Source: Maylandia zebra
Lineage: Eukaryota; Chordata; Actinopteri; Cichliformes; Cichlidae
DNA length: 64,000 bases
NCBI RefSeq assembly: GCF_041146795.1
Contig: NC_135179.1
Location: 11,717,047 to 11,781,046 of the forward strand
Reading direction: 5' to 3'
How positions within the stretch are numbered: position 1 is the stretch's first letter; each line of letters begins with the position of its first letter. The notes under the pieces were generated by a model, which was not told the DNA's origin, made no database searches, and worked only from the letters and a program-made list of their open reading frames with translations. Made by a program: the position numbers and the translations under genes. Positions 49,031 through 62,651 of the stretch are shown here, in pieces.

Positions 49031-49329
49031 CATGTAAAAATCATAAAGGCATACAGAATAAATACAGCCAAACGCTGTGTGTTGTTGTTGTTTTTTTACC
49101 TCCTTACCTTTAAAGAAAATATTAAGGTTAGCTGGGCTGCCATCTTGTGGCATTTTACATTTATTACATTTATTTTGTACTCTCTCTTTATATTTTCTGC
49201 CTCACAGCACATCACCCATTACTACCTGTTGGAATTCCGAAAAAGAAAAGTACATCTCTGCAGCATTCAGCTCAACTATCTTCTGTTAAACGCAATCCTT
49301 TCTGTGATCAGGACTCGAGCTTAGACAGT

Positions 49330-49600
49330 AACGGTCACAGGCCGGTTGTTGGGTGTGTAATATGACACACTGAGTGGGGCTGGGCTATACTTTGCTATTG
49401 TATCCAAATAAGCCCAGCCCTTCACGATCCTAACCTGGCTGACGGGTACGTTTCACTCTTGGGTGGGGCTGGAGCTTTTATATTATATCCTCACATCACC
49501 CACTGTCACTGCGCAAAGACGCATAAGACATTGAGCGGACAGATTTCGGCTCCTTTGCTCGCCTTTCCTCTCCGTGTACACCGCTCGCTGATCGTCGGTC
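49330..49600 (+). promoter_or_regulatory. Putative perp promoter
   Basis: A TATA-like 'ttttatattata' lies at 49477-49488, about 115 bp before the ATG. Two G-rich, KLF/Sp-like elements ('gagtggggc' at 49372-49380 and 'gggtggggc' at 49461-49469) lie upstream. The duplicated TMEM26 unit ends just upstream at about 49325. Mammalian PERP is a p53/p63 target, but I see no convincing tandem p53/p63 site here. Confidence 0.45.
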
Positions 49601-52600
49601 ATGTTTCGCTGTGGGATCGCCTACCCTCGATGCAGGTGGATCAGTCCCCTGCTTCTGCTCTTCGCCATTATTTTTGACCTTATCGCCATCTGCGCACAAT
49701 CGGGATGGGTAGAGGACGAGGACGCCAAGTCTCACTACGCCAGTATGTGGAAGCAGTGCCGCGGCTTAAAAGACAACTGGAAGTGCCAGTCGTTCATGGA
49801 GTTCTGTAAGTATCAGTCTACCTCACACATAAACCATACACAATATGCTGTTCAAAGATAATCCGACAAGAGCGAATGGGATGCCTTAATGCAGCCAATA
49901 ATAAACCTCGAGTCAGTGCGAAAATCCACATTCCCATATTGTAACTTCAGGGTGTTGACCTCTGCTAAAGAAGTCCAGGCTGAGGGGAGGAGGGAGGCCT
50001 GCAACAGTCAGGCAAGCAGGCGGAATGAACTTTGGTCTCCACGAGCATTAACTCTTTTCTCGTTTATCACCTCCAGCTTAAATAAACGCAGTTGAAAGAA
50101 AGGCGGTTGAATGCTGTTGGATAATAAGTCCTGAGTGCCTTCCTCCTAGGCTGACGTCTTCACGCCAGGAGAAACATTCCTTGAAATAGCTTTCTGTTCT
50201 TTAGTTTGTGTGAAGGGTCACAACATTAGTTCAAAGAAGGCAAAACGATTCAAACGTAGATAAACGGCAGCAAAAAGAATCATGAATAAAGAAACGATTC
50301 CTCACATAATATCCTGTTCAGTATGAAACCTGGGCATTGGCGGAGGAAGAATTTTCTTTTCTGGGGGCAGTCGCACTTAGGTTATGGTTGTGAAAACATA
50401 TTTATAAGTAAATTGTAAATTTTTATATGGAGTGTAACCATAACACCCCCCCCCCCTTTTTTTTCACCTTTATGGTTAATAATGTTAATTATTAATATTA
50501 ATGGCAGGATTAGCATGAATCTTGAAAACATACTTCTGAAGTATCAGAAATGGGTGCAACCAACAGGCACCAAAGATGACTAAAAGCCTGTTAGTAAGTG
50601 AAGCCTGAGCTTTTTTACTGTTAAGATATTGATGTTCTTATCATCAAGATAATTACTAAATGTGGCCTTCATAGAAGACAGCGCAGAGCTGCTGTTTGAT
50701 GGTGTTTGTGTAAATTGTGGCATCCTTGTTATAGAATCCTTGGTTGATGTCATTTTAAAGGTTATCTTCATATTAGAACACACGAATAACTAATGTGCAT
50801 TTTACAGTACATATAATGTATAAACCTCTTTTTATCAAAGCAGTGAAACTCATAGTGCTATCCCCATAGCAACCCATATGTGAAATATGTTCCCACAACT
50901 GTGGTGGTTGCATAACAACCACAGAGATAAGTTCTTCTTGAAAAGTAGTAGTTGTTTAATTGCACAGCCCCCCTCAGGGTTTACTATTAGTGACCAGAAG
51001 GTCCACTTTTGATTACAGCCCCTGAAAAAAATGGATTTACAAAGAAATGAAACCTATAAAGACAAACTGTTGACAGATGAGGTCATTGTTGCTATGACTT
51101 AATGGATTAAAATACTTTTACTCATCAGAATGATTCAAGGGCACCCTGAATAAACCCTTACGAACAAGAACTTTGTGAACTCTGTGAATCTGCACAGGTA
51201 GCGAAAACCATATCAGGAAAAACAAAAACAACTCGGGTACATTTAGAATACTTTAATAGCTTCTCCCAGCCCAAACCAAAGAGAAGCAGAATTTCACACA
51301 GACTATTTTGGGAGAACCAGTTGATGAGTTTATTCTTCAGCAAAGACTGTCAGCCACAGAAACGTAACTCACCGACACACAAGGAGACCCAGTATGTGGA
51401 ACAATAACTGAGAACAGAACAGACTTGTATTCTCGGTCTCTCCTACTCAGGCTTTATTTGTGTTGCTCCACGCCTGCTGTGGCCAACAGAGACACTATTG
51501 TTGTTCTTATCAGACTCTTTGAAAGTCACCTAGGTCAGCCTAATGTCACACAGCTCCAAATTAGGGTCTGCAAAGCATACATGTAGGATCACTTATTAGA
51601 CTCGCCATTCACAGTGGTAATTATTTTAGGAGTTGCTTGCACTCTTTAATGCCATTTCTAGAAAACATAACCAGAGATCTAAGCATGGAGCACAGCCCCA
51701 AAGCAAGATCTGGTATTTTTTTGTGTAATATGTACATTTAAAAAAAAAAAGTACTTTTAGCACTCAGTGGCATAAAACCTTACTCACAGGAAAATGCCCC
51801 TTATTTTTTAGATGTCTGTTGATATTACTTTTTTGTGTTTCATACTTTGCATGCACACCTGTGTTTTAGTTTAAAACATGGTTAAAATGATCACTTTATT
51901 AATCAGCAGTTCAACAGATCACCTCAGTTTTACTGTATGTCACTAAATAAGTTAGTTTTGTATTATTTACACAAAACACATACAGTCTACTAAACTGTGG
52001 TGTCATGTTTTATTATATTTAATGACCTCACTGTAACAGTCAGTTGAGAAAATAATTGTTAATGGGAATAACCACTTGCTGCAGCCCTAATTAAGATGAC
52101 TGTTTAATGTAAATATCCATGGCTGTGTGACAGCAGCTCCAAAAAGTCAACAACAACAACAATTGCCAGTGTGGTTGTTAAGAGAGTATTATAGCTCTAG
52201 CATGTTGTCAGTGTTTTTCTGGCATTTTTCTGATCTCTTTTGATATTTTAGGCTAAATAGTTTTGTTAGGCTACGTTCACACTGCAGGCGAAAGCGCATC
52301 AAATCCTATTTTTTTGTCCCTATGCGACCCATACCCGATCACGGTATGACAGTGTGAACGGCACAAATCCAATATTTTCAAATCCGATCTGGGTCACTTA
52401 TGTGGTACTGAATCCGATACATATCCGATGTTTTAGAAAGCGACTGCTGTTTGAACGGTCATGTCGCATTAAATCCGTCTTTTACGTCATTGACACAAGA
52501 CATACGCCAATTATCAGCGCTGGAGAAGCGCCCGAGAAGACATCACGAACGCTTCCTGGCCAGATGTCAGTGAAACTGTTGGGAAGACAACGTTGGAGAA

Positions 52601-55600
52601 ACGTGAACATTTTATTTGTACTGTATAATCTGCAGATTCTGACAGAAATCTGCAACTATCCTTTGAAGCACTGCTCCTCTCTAAAACAGCAATAGGGATA
52701 ATTATTAGGTTATTTACATTATTATGTTAACAACAAAATAACTTAAAGCAAAAATTGGGAAACGTAAAGTCCGAAGTCTTTATATTAAGGGCCATCAGTC
52801 AAACAATATTGTTGCATTTTATTTGTAGTGTGAACAAGCAGACAAAAAAAACGGATTTGATCAAAAAATCGGAATTGAGCATTAAGACCTGCAGTGTGAA
52901 CCTAGCCTTATTTGCCTCAACCGCTCTCTGCTACTGTTTTGGTGTCCTTTAGTCTCAGCGGGGCTGAAGCTGTTACACAAAGAAGAAGAAGCAGAACAAA
53001 GCTGCCTGAAGGCTGCTGGCTAGATGAAGGGTACATTTTGGCCCCGCGGTTTCTCTGGCTTAAATACTTGTAGGGATATTCTGAAAACTAAGGAAACAAA
53101 CACAACCAGAGCACAGTTTGTGTGTGTAAGTTGTAGGATGTTGTGAATATTGGAAGCAGACCAAACGAACTCCCCCTCAGGGCGTTTAGGCCAACTGCCT
53201 GTAAAGCTGAAGAGACTGAATTCTCAGGAACTGCAGTTTTAAATAGGAAGAAGCAGTTTCAGTGTTCTGGTATGAGTGCTTGAACAAATCACATAATTAC
53301 AGGCTTGACTATGGATGATGGCAAAGGGTTGGGTGATATGATAGTATGCTGAGACAAAAGAAGTTTGTCACGCCCTTATGAGTGTGTTAGGGCAGTTAGG
53401 GGAGCACAGCATTAAGGCAAAATTAGAATTTTGCATCACTTTGAGGAAGAGTGATATTTCAAATTACAGCAGCCCATTCTGAGTCAGAACTGACTAACTA
53501 TACATTGTTTTAAAACACACACACACACACACACACACTCTCTTAGAGCCACAGTGATACAGTGATTCCAAGGATTAAGTATGATACATGCCAGTCTGTA
53601 TATCTTATTTATTAGTAACAGATTAAGATAGCTGCAAAAGATATACTTAACCACTGCTTTCTTTATCTATTAATCTGCTGCTTGTCTTCCCAGTTTGTTG
53701 TGCAGAGAGAGTAATGACAAAAAAGCCACTTTAATATCCGTCAGAGTGTAATTTTCAGATTTATTTTCAATCAAAAGTATCAGGCATGATGATTCATACT
53801 TCAAAGCACCTCAAGACACTTTATATTTTAAGGTAAAGATCCTACAATAATAGACAGAAAGTGTTCTTAACGATATTAAGTGTCTTGAGATGACGATTGT
53901 TGCCAGTTGGTGAAATCTAAATAAAATTGAGTAGCTGTAATCATTTTAGCCCTCAATTAAATACCAGCATTTGGAGATTTAATGCTTATCGCCCACTCAC
54001 TGTCACCGCTCTCTAGCTGAGCCCAAACTGTGAAAAATGTAAATGCGCAAACAGCAAGTAAAAAAAACAAAACCAAGGAGCTATTTTAGTACGATTTACT
54101 GCATTTCTAACACTGGAGTTTCTGGTTAAGAGAGTGTGCCATTAAAATTCTTTCAGGGAGAGCGCAGGGTGTTGTCGATCCCAGCTGCCTCTGTGAAAGC
54201 CTTATTCTAATAGCTTTTAGAATAAAAGCTATTAAATTATCCTTATTATCTGAAGGTTTAGATTTGTCAAATATGGGAAAGTCAGTGTATGTTTTCATAA
54301 TCATACTAATAGGGCATTTTAGTAAATTTGCAATTAGAGGCAGTTTCAGGCACGCGGGTAGCGATAGTGTAAAAATGTAGGAGGGCAGCCAAATGTCTTT
54401 GTGTTTTGATTAAATGGGGAAAGCAGATGCTGAGCAGCTGGATAGTAGTAAGTGTGAGTGATTGGGACACGCATTTCGAGTGCTCACCCAGTAAACAAGG
54501 ACACACCCATGAATATTTTTAAATTAAACAGTCATCGTTAAGTGTAGGAGCTTTTATATCAGTTTTTAATTCTCGTATGGCAAAAAGTATCAGTTCAGAA
54601 ACTCAAAAGCTTTTTCTTCTACCAATAATGAATCAAGACACCATGTAAAACAGCTGAAATAGTAGCATGTCTCTCTGTGACTGTCTCCTTTGTTTCACTT
54701 GTTTTATTTTGAGAGCTTTGCTTCTTGAAGAAATACTTGTAGTAAGTTTATTGGACTGAATCTCACAATAAGCCTGAAGTCATCAAACTGTTGATAACCA
54801 GTCTAGTTTGGTGAAAAGCAGAACACTGTGTTACTGGTGAGCTTGAAGCTTGGTTGATGTTGACATGGGTATGGAAGGCTGAACCAGTTGGACTAGTCTG
54901 ATGTGTATGTGATGCTGCCTGGGGCTGAGGCAGGTAGGCCATGACCTGAACACATTCACAGGCAAAACACTGTGAATAATTTAGGGTGTAACTTATCCAG
55001 TATCAGTAAATTGGGTGTAATGCTGTGCTGATCCACATGGCGAGCTTACATAAAGCCTAAAACTCTCAGGAAGTTTTGTTTTTAATCCTTGATGCAAGTA
55101 AAACCTATTCACAATACAATGAACACCTCTTGGTGCTTCTTTGCAAACAGCAGCAGTGTCACATGATAATTTGTTCAAAGGCTGGTGGTGCGCTGAGTAT
55201 TTGGCCAACAACTCATATCAGTTTTTGTCCAAAAGATTGAAAAATTTGCATTTTGGGAGGTTTGCATCTCTGCTAAAGTTCAGAGGCATGTCTGCCGACG
55301 TTACAGAGTTTTAGAGAATTCCAGTGCTTTTAAGGGTGTGGTGTGTGTGTGTGAGCAAAACAAAATTTGTCACAGCTTGAACCTTAGTAACTTTGCAATC
55401 TGTGTGAGCACAGCCTTGGGGAGGGGAGCTGCAATAATAACTAAACACCATGTAGACATATTGAACAATAGATGATTCATTTAGCTCCACAAACAAAAGT
55501 GAGAGGGATTTGGATTTACCACCAAGCTGCATCCTGAGCTGTCATAAACTGTTGTTTTTGGACAATTTTAACGCATAAAAATTTGACCCAGTAAGCAGTT

Positions 55601-58600
55601 AATGCTTCAAATCCTGAGCTTCTACAAAAAGGTGGTGGTTTGATTTCAGAGGTGCACAATAAAGTTAGAATGAATAGTGCAGAAAGAGTGCTGCCTCCTT
55701 CATTTTCATGAATCTTTTTACTGAACATTAACCATAAATAGAAAAACCAAAGCTGTGTTGAGGCATAAAGCAGCCGAAACCTTCCCACTAAGACTGGAAA
55801 GTCTGTGCGCAGCTTTACAGTTGTAACTTTCTGCAGCTGTTTTCTCTGAGGGCTTAATGGTAACATGTGCCAACATTTTTAACAGAACATATTCAGAGAT
55901 TTTCTTTTGTTTTGTTTTGTTTTTAAGAAAATTAACTTAAAAATGGAAATGGGAGTTGTACCTTGTGTGGCGTATAAGACATACACTGTTGTAACACTTG
56001 TTGATATATCAGGTTTGAAAATCTTAAAAAAAGACTCCTTTTAAAAAAACTGAACTTTTCAGACTTTTGTTTCTTCTTGAGTGTCACAATTGTTTTTGCT
56101 TATGTTTCGTTCCAGCTTGGGCCCAGGCAGTCGCTGCTCTAATGATCATTGGTCTAATCATCCTCATCATCGCCTTCATTTTGGCCATTGTGGCGATGTG
56201 TAACATCAACATTGGTCTTATGGTTGTTGTTGCAGCATTCTTGATCGTTGTTGGTAAGATACACACACACACATGCACAAAAACTTGCATCCACACAAAC
56301 ACCTAATTTCTGCAGGTATAATTACTTCCACATCTACACAGTAAAAATATTGTAAACAAAGTCAGGTGGGGCTGGCGATATGTATTGAGAAGAAGAAATA
56401 ATCCTCCGTTTCAGATATTCTTTGTTGGTAAATGAAATTAACTTTAACTACACGAAGAGCAACACTCAACCACAGATTAGAATCTCTGAAACTGATACCA
56501 AACATGCCTCCGGTCTTATCGGTCCATTACATGATGCTTTAATCTTCAAATAACATGTTTAAGCTTGCAAATGTTCAGACAGCAGCTTCCCAAATAGAAG
56601 CAATATGCAAAATAGGTTAAAAAAAAAGTAATAATCTGAAAATATTATTTTATACCAACACCAAAACTGTAAAATAGGGAAGGGAAATATGTGGGAGTTG
56701 CATACAATCACACAATAAAACTAGTGACGCTGATAATGACTGCGTGTTTTGGCGTTAAGAGGGTGAGCGTAGGAAAAGGCCTTTTTCCCCTGAGGCGTGA
56801 CGCTGCTGTGGCAACAGCTGGTGTGTTTATCAGACAGACAGACTGACTGACTCACCTCACAGACGAAAGACCCTGACACAGTTACAGGTGGTGGGGTGTT
56901 TTTTTTTATTTTAAGTTGCTTTACACTGTAATAGTCACCAAAAAGATAGCAGAAATGACTGCCACCTCAAAAATCTATTTTCCTATTTTTATTCGACGGC
57001 ATCCCAGCTGCTGTTTCAGCCCACACAGCTCCTTGTTGAAGATATGATCCTACATTGAATCAAATCCAAGATTCGGGGTTTATTTTATAGCTGCATTTTA
57101 CAGAAATATGTTGAATTGGATTGGATACATCACTTTGTCGGTTGCAGTTGCCTGCAACTGAGATTTTGATTATACAGGAGTTTTAAAATAAAGTCGGGTG
57201 TTTGAACAAAGTGTGCAAAATAGTGGGATGAGGAAGTTCAGTTTCAGTCTGGTGGAGGGTTTTACAAAAAGAGGTGGTGGTTAAAAATCAAACAAAACAA
57301 ACTAAACTTGAACGTTTGATTTAAACTGTGTATTTATGAAATATAGAAAAAGAAGAGTATATTGATGATTTTTGGCAAGCATTCCTTCAAAACTATATTT
57401 TCTTCACTTGTTAAGTCTTTACTCTTGTGTCCGTATGATGTCAAAGAGAGCGGATATCCCTAATTTGGTCATTCCTACTGTGGTTGGCTCTGGCTGTGAG
57501 CACAGGAGCCCAACCCATCTGCCATTCAAAGCATTTTTTTTTTTATGAGGCGAGCGACTCTGAAGAAATTTGGCCTATTAGGAACAGAAAGTGAGATAAA
57601 AGAGCTTGCTTCAGTCAAGTAGATGAACTGTGGGGCCCGTCCCCTTTAATATGTTAATGCAGTGTTCAAAAATTCAGGCCTGCCTTTGCAATTAATGTGA
57701 AAGTGCGTGTTGAAACAGAGTAGTTTATGTTCACTCCCTGCCTTTCCTAAGCAAAATAATGCTGTTTTAATAGTCATCTGTCATGGGAAAGTGGATCTAA
57801 CTGAGTCAGAGTCACACCTTTCTCATGAATAATCCCTGGTAATAATGACAGGTCTGCCAAAACTCACCTCGAACTCCCAGATGTTGATATGCTGATGAAA
57901 CTCTTACACAAGCTTGTGAAGGTATTTTTCACACCCTGCTGTTACCATCAGTGTAGTGTTGACTGCATGACTGACTAAGTATGTTCAACTTCCTTGTTTT
58001 CTGTAATGGTTTTAAAACTCTGCTCATCTAGTTTATGGTTTAAATATATTTTTTATTAGTAGGTTTTTATTTATACAGTAAAAATGAACTCTACTTTCCA
58101 CTGACTGGTCTGTGAGAGTAAGTTATTCGGCCAATCTGCTATATAAAATCTCCCTCTATTTCTTGCTTAATAAAAAATGCAATAGATCATTTATCAGCTT
58201 CTAAACAATTTATCCCCAAAATGAGATCTTGCATAAATTATCAAATGTAATAATAGGTTATCATTATTGCATTGTTTAATTTTCCATCTAATTTAGTGGA
58301 GTGAACCCGGAGGCATTTTGCAGTTGTTAACACATAGCTTTATATCAGTTTTTAAATAAAACTTAAATATGTACTTTGCTTAATTATCCCAGGAAAAGAA
58401 GTAGTTCTCATCATGTTGTAATTTAAAGCCCTGAAACCCTAATTTCTGAATTAGCTTTTGACCATTAACAATGACTTTAGACAACATTTCTAGTAAAGTT
58501 AAAAAAAAAAAAAAACAATTAGTTTGAGCCATTGCTGGTTTAGGCAGTTTGGCATTAGTTGATTTATTAGTGTAGATTATCACCTCACACTGTGCACCAA

Positions 58601-58839
58601 GCCTTGTTTGTCTGTCTCTCTCTGCAGCGATTATCCAAATCATCGCTCTGATCATCTACCCAGTCAAATTCAATGAGCTGATCTTTGAGGGTAACTATTA
58701 CTACACCTGGGCCTACGGATTTGGCTGGGGCGCCACCATCATCTCTATCGGCTGCGCCATCCTCTTCTGCTGCCTGCCGAGATATGAGGATGAACTCAGC
58801 GGCCAGGCAAAGGTCAAATACCTCTATACTTCTGAGTAA
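49601..58839 (+). CDS. perp: PERP, p53 apoptosis effector related to PMP22 (three exons)
   Basis: Exons: 49601-49805, 56116-56253, 58628-58839; 555 nt, 184 aa. GT..AG at both introns, phase 1 joins. PERP is a tetraspan membrane protein of the PMP22/claudin-like superfamily, known as a desmosome component and p53/p63 target in mammals. Visible: N-terminal 'RCRW' and first helix (about 14-32); an extracellular loop with W36, W50 and the Cys pair C53/C62; two helices in exon 2 (about 72-97 and 100-125); in exon 3 '[11 protein letters not shown]', then '[15 protein letters not shown]' leading into helix 4, ending '[13 protein letters not shown]' and a C-terminal 'KYLYTSE'. The total is slightly shorter than the mammalian protein (about 193). 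The start at 49601 is the first ATG in frame and gives the family N-terminus. It lies downstream of and on the same strand as the TMEM26 array. Confidence 0.96.
49806..52268. other. perp intron 1, 5' part: no feature seen
   Basis: Unique AT-rich intron sequence with a C-run then T-run near 50448-50463. Short ORFs (for example 49889-50095, 50580-50783) have no family features. Confidence 0.4.
52269..52907. mobile_element. PIF/Harbinger-type MITE in perp intron 1
   Basis: The 639-bp element has terminal inverted repeats ('ggctacgttcacactgcagg' at the left; right end, complement, 'ggctaggttcacactgcagg'). It is flanked by the 3-bp duplication TTA (52266-52268 and 52908-52910), the target preference of PIF/Harbinger. 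Internal sub-terminal repeats carry 'aatccgat' words. The 113-codon ORF inside (52354-52695) has no transposase motifs, so it is a non-autonomous element. Confidence 0.9.
53515..53538. repeat. Short (AC)12 microsatellite
   Basis: Dinucleotide tract of about 24 bp in perp intron 1. Confidence 0.9.
53539..56115. other. perp intron 1, 3' part: no feature seen
   Basis: Unique non-coding sequence up to the exon 2 acceptor at 56115. No transposon ends or coding frames are recognisable. Confidence 0.4.
56254..58627. other. perp intron 2: no feature seen
   Basis: Unique non-coding sequence. Two minus-strand frames that overlap exon 3 are antisense shadows of perp coding sequence. Confidence 0.4.
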
Positions 58840-61400
58840 GGAAAAAACCTGGGGACCCACCCAGTCATAGCCATTTCCACTTTTCGCTCTGAGCTGCATC
58901 TGGACTGGCCACTGAACATTTTTACACTGTGCCGTTTCACCAAAGATTTCCAATGGCTTATTCAGTTTAATATGGTCCAGCAATGGGAAAACCACTCTTC
59001 TACAATCTGTGAGTGAAGTTATAGGCAAGAAGTAATTCCTACTGGGAGTGGACTGCAATTGGGAACTGCATCTACTTTAGTACACAGATCTCTATTTTAG
59101 ATTTATTAAGAAAGAAATAATAATCATGATGTTATTTTTTTGTTTTTGTCATATAAAACACACTTATCAATTTACCTGTACTTTTATAACTGTAACTCTC
59201 TAACACAGTCTCACATCACTTTGTGAAATAGTTGCAAACGTCAATCAAAGGACCAAGAAACAGACAAACATTAATTTTACACTTCATTTTGATTTTTGAT
59301 TTGATATTTTTTATAATTCTATATGTTTGGTTACACAAGTTCCTGGTTATATTTAGGAAAACTGTATCGCTTGGGTTAACCTACTATATTTACTACATGT
59401 TTTTATGTGTCCCTAAAAGGATGGTATAGAAAAGTTAAATAAATAAAAAAATAAAATAATGACCATATAGTCAACTAAATAGCTCACATTTTGTGAATAT
59501 TTCACAAATGGACCACGAGACTGTGCTTTATTGTCAATGCAAGATCACCTAAGTGCACTCAACTTAAAGGAGGTTAGGTATAAAGCTTTTTTTTTTTGCC
59601 TGATTTGTCTGTATCTCCTTGATAAGCAATCCAGAGTCAAATATTTTGCACAGGATATCAAATCATTCAGTATCATTTCTTGGATTTGTCCTGTGTGCCA
59701 TCATTAGTTTTTCTGTGTCTTTTGTTCTGTATGTTGCTGTGTATAGATGATAAGAAGGAGACTTTGCTTCTGGAATGTAATCAAGTTATACAGAAAATGT
59801 CTGTGTGGTTCAACTTTCCTGTTTGTAACTTTTTATACATTTTCTTATTCATTTGCTGTTTGTCTTCATAGTTCTGTTCTAAATTTCCATATTACCAAGG
59901 GGATATAACTGGGGGAGTTCACTGTGCTGTTTTGTCTGGATGTGTAATTAAGTAGAGCGATTGAAGGTAAGAGTAAAAATGTTTTAAAAAATATGCAGGA
60001 AGGGAGTAATATTCTGAGAAATGGCTCATAATTTCCCCTTAAGTCACAAAAAACCTATTTATAACACAAACCTTCTATTATGCCTCTAATAACTTAATTA
60101 AATCACGGCCTAAATTGCGATCAGATTTGGCGAACAACAGTGTAGGAAACACTGACACAGTTGTGAAGTGAAGCAATTTCTGCTTCACTTTGGAAAAATG
60201 TGTTTTGTTTCTTGTAATTTTTATTACAAACAATGTCAGAGACAATCTTCACCTGATTTTAGGAACTTAATCTTTAAATTCTTTGAGATTTTTCTTAGCG
60301 TCACTTCTCACCTCTCCACCTCTGTCGGCCAAAAACACCTTCAATACCCCATCATGAATAAGGCTAATGATACACTTCTCGAGTAGGGCGGCAGTTTGAT
60401 GATTGCTGTGATCCCGGAAAAAGTTGTTTTCTTGTTTTCTGGTTTCCAGTGCATGTTGCTTCGCTGCGTGCCGCTCTAAACTGGAAGACAATATAAAGAA
60501 ATTTCCACTGAACACAATGATTAATTTAACATAAACAACAAAAAAGAACAACTCGTATCCAGATTTTTTTTTTTTACCTTTATCGAACTTGATAACAACT
60601 GATATCCCCGTCCACATCATAGTTATTTTAGAACATCTAAATGTGGTAACATTTTTGTTTTAGGTGGTCAAAATCTTTGTTTAAAGGGACTCGCGATGAA
60701 CTCAGTAGGTTTACTGTGTTTTTAATACTGGCAGATTGCTGACAGATGACCAAATGTGTATTTTCTAAAGGCCGCCAAAAGTTCTCATGATGCCACTTTG
60801 GCTGACATTTTCTTGTTTGATAAGACACAGAAACAATGTTGTACAATCATCTGACTTACTGTGTGGACAACTTGTGCCTTAGCTTCTTCAGTGTTGTGTT
60901 TCTGAATCCTTGAATGTTCGATCCAACTGGTAAGTCAGGTTTTACTGACTTATGACAAGTCTGTTCGTGTTGAGACAAATTTCATGCCCAAGCAAGATGA
61001 AGTTTTTCTAATCAATTAAAGAAAGAGTTCCAAAGAAGTAGTTATTAGTAATTGATTCTCGATTATTGGCCACAACCCAGTTGAAGCGTTTCGCATTAAA
61101 TGTAGATTGTATAAAGTTGTTGCTAAATAACAACCGTTATTTTATACCTTTTAATGAGAGCAGGTTTACTCTTCCTAACTCTATTGCAACAAAAACATGT
61201 TTTTGCTCAAGGCATGGATCTCTGTTTTTTTTCTTGTTTTTTTTTTTTTTTCTTTTTAGTTCCAGCTTTATATATCATTAGTAACTGTATGGATCTATAG
61301 GGACTGTCTCACTGGAAATCTAGCTGGTTTTCTGCTGTAGTTTGAATAATTTTGGTAGCGTGTGTATTTTTATGCAATAAAGAGTTTTTTTGGAAAGATT
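58840..61400 (+). other. perp 3' UTR and downstream sequence
   Basis: Candidate polyadenylation signals are the AATAAA cluster at about 59438-59455 and 'tgcaataaagag' at about 61374, followed by T/G-rich sequence. Which is used cannot be decided here. The minus-strand ORF at 60267-60620 is described among the observations. Confidence 0.35.
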
Positions 61401-62280
61401 TTCTGAGTGTTTGTTGAAATGCAGTGACTATTTTTGTATTGCTCATATGGACAAAATGATAAAGTGAAGTTTGTGTGCATAAACAAGTCAAATTGAAATA
61501 TTTGTAGTTTTGAGATAAATATCACAACACAATAATAGATCAGTCAACAGAGCTGGGCTAAGAAAGTGAACGCTCCAGGGTGCGGGAGCTCCTTTAGTAC
61601 TCTTTGAGTATTGAGTCCTGATCACTTGATGGAGAAGTTAAATCCATAAATTTAAAGTGGACTGTGATGGTAATACGGAGCCAGCACAGCTGAATTAGCA
61701 GAGGTGTGACCTGTGAGTCATTGGATTTAGTCATAAGCCTCACATTAGTTGGTCTAAACAACCTGCAGATGTTCCAAGGAAGCTTTAAGACAAGCGAACA
61801 ATGAATTGTAAGATGTAATGGAATAAAGGCATCAGTAACATTTCTAATTCAGGGGATGACAGAATGAAGCGCAACTTGGCAGAATTCTGTTAGGGGCACA
61901 AACAAGGATTTCTCTTTATTCCCTTTATTAAGTTAAGATGAAATTGTCAACCTAACTTTTAATATAGTGAAAGCACTTGTGCAAGGTCTGTACTTATAAA
62001 CCTCTTTGGACTTAAAAGAAATAAACAATTGAAAGTCATCTGCGTGACACTGATTAAAATAAAACCTCCTTAAAACATATTTACTACATTTCTTAGTTGA
62101 ACCTTGAAGCAGATGGGCTAGAGCAGCAGAAGACCACACAGGGTGCCACTTCTCCTAAAAACATGAAACTGAGCTTATAATTTGCATATGCTCAGCAAAA
62201 TTGGACAAAAGAAGACTGAAAAAACAAATGAGTCTTAATTTCTGCTGTAGCATTTGGTTAGTAGGGTGAGACTCAAACAA
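61401..62280. other. Intergenic, no feature seen
   Basis: Non-coding unique sequence without recognisable signals. Confidence 0.35.
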
Positions 62281-62329
62281 CATGACAGCATGAATCTATC
62301 TTGCTTTATATCAACGGCTCAGGCTGTTA

Positions 62330-62651
62330 GTGGCACGCTTTGGACAGCCTTATGCTACAGCCTACCCGAGTATTGCTGCTGACCATGTCTATCCTTTTCT
62401 AACTACAGTGTACCCATCTTATGATGGCTGCTCGCAGGAGGATTATGTAATCTCAAACTGGTTTCTTCAGCATGACAGTGAGTTCACAGTACTCACAGTC
62501 ACTAATCACAGTCAACACAATCAAACACTTTGCCACCAGCAAATCTGCAGCTTGTTGAATCTGTGCCACAAAGAATGAAGGCAGTTCTGTAACTCCAAAA
62601 GAGTGTTCAACCAAGTACTTACAAGGTGTACCTAATAAAGTGACTGGTGGG
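62330..62651 (+). pseudogene. Tc1-like transposase 3' remnant (family 3) with terminal repeat
   Basis: The 62330-62578 frame and neighbours decay from a Tc1-like transposase end: 'SNWFLQHDSEFTVLTV' and 'QQICSLLNLCHKE'. The terminal repeat 'ggtgtacctaataaagtgac' follows at 62625-62644. Loss of most of the catalytic region and frameshifts make it inactive. The end matches the repeat at 11450-11470. Confidence 0.65.

Larger units (their letters stand above)
44017..49325 (+). repeat. 3' UTR and 3' flank of unit 3 (segmental duplication)
   Basis: Blocks matching unit 2 lie at 46140-46540, 47100-47150, 48350-48400 and 49110-49325, separated by LINE and Tc1 insertions absent from unit 2. The last match ends about 275 bp before the perp ATG, so the right edge of the duplicated unit is close to the perp promoter. 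An ORF at 47562-47798 has no recognisable family and is probably fortuitous. Confidence 0.7.

Noticed and set aside
49496-49735. 79-codon minus-strand ORF over perp exon 1
   Set aside because: Antisense shadow of GC-richer coding sequence.
52354-52695. 113-codon ORF in perp intron 1
   Set aside because: It lies wholly inside the Harbinger-type MITE and has no transposase or Myb-like features.
58585-59058. 157-codon minus-strand ORF
   Set aside because: It overlaps perp exon 3 antisense and has no family motif; the splice-supported perp reading on the plus strand explains the openness.
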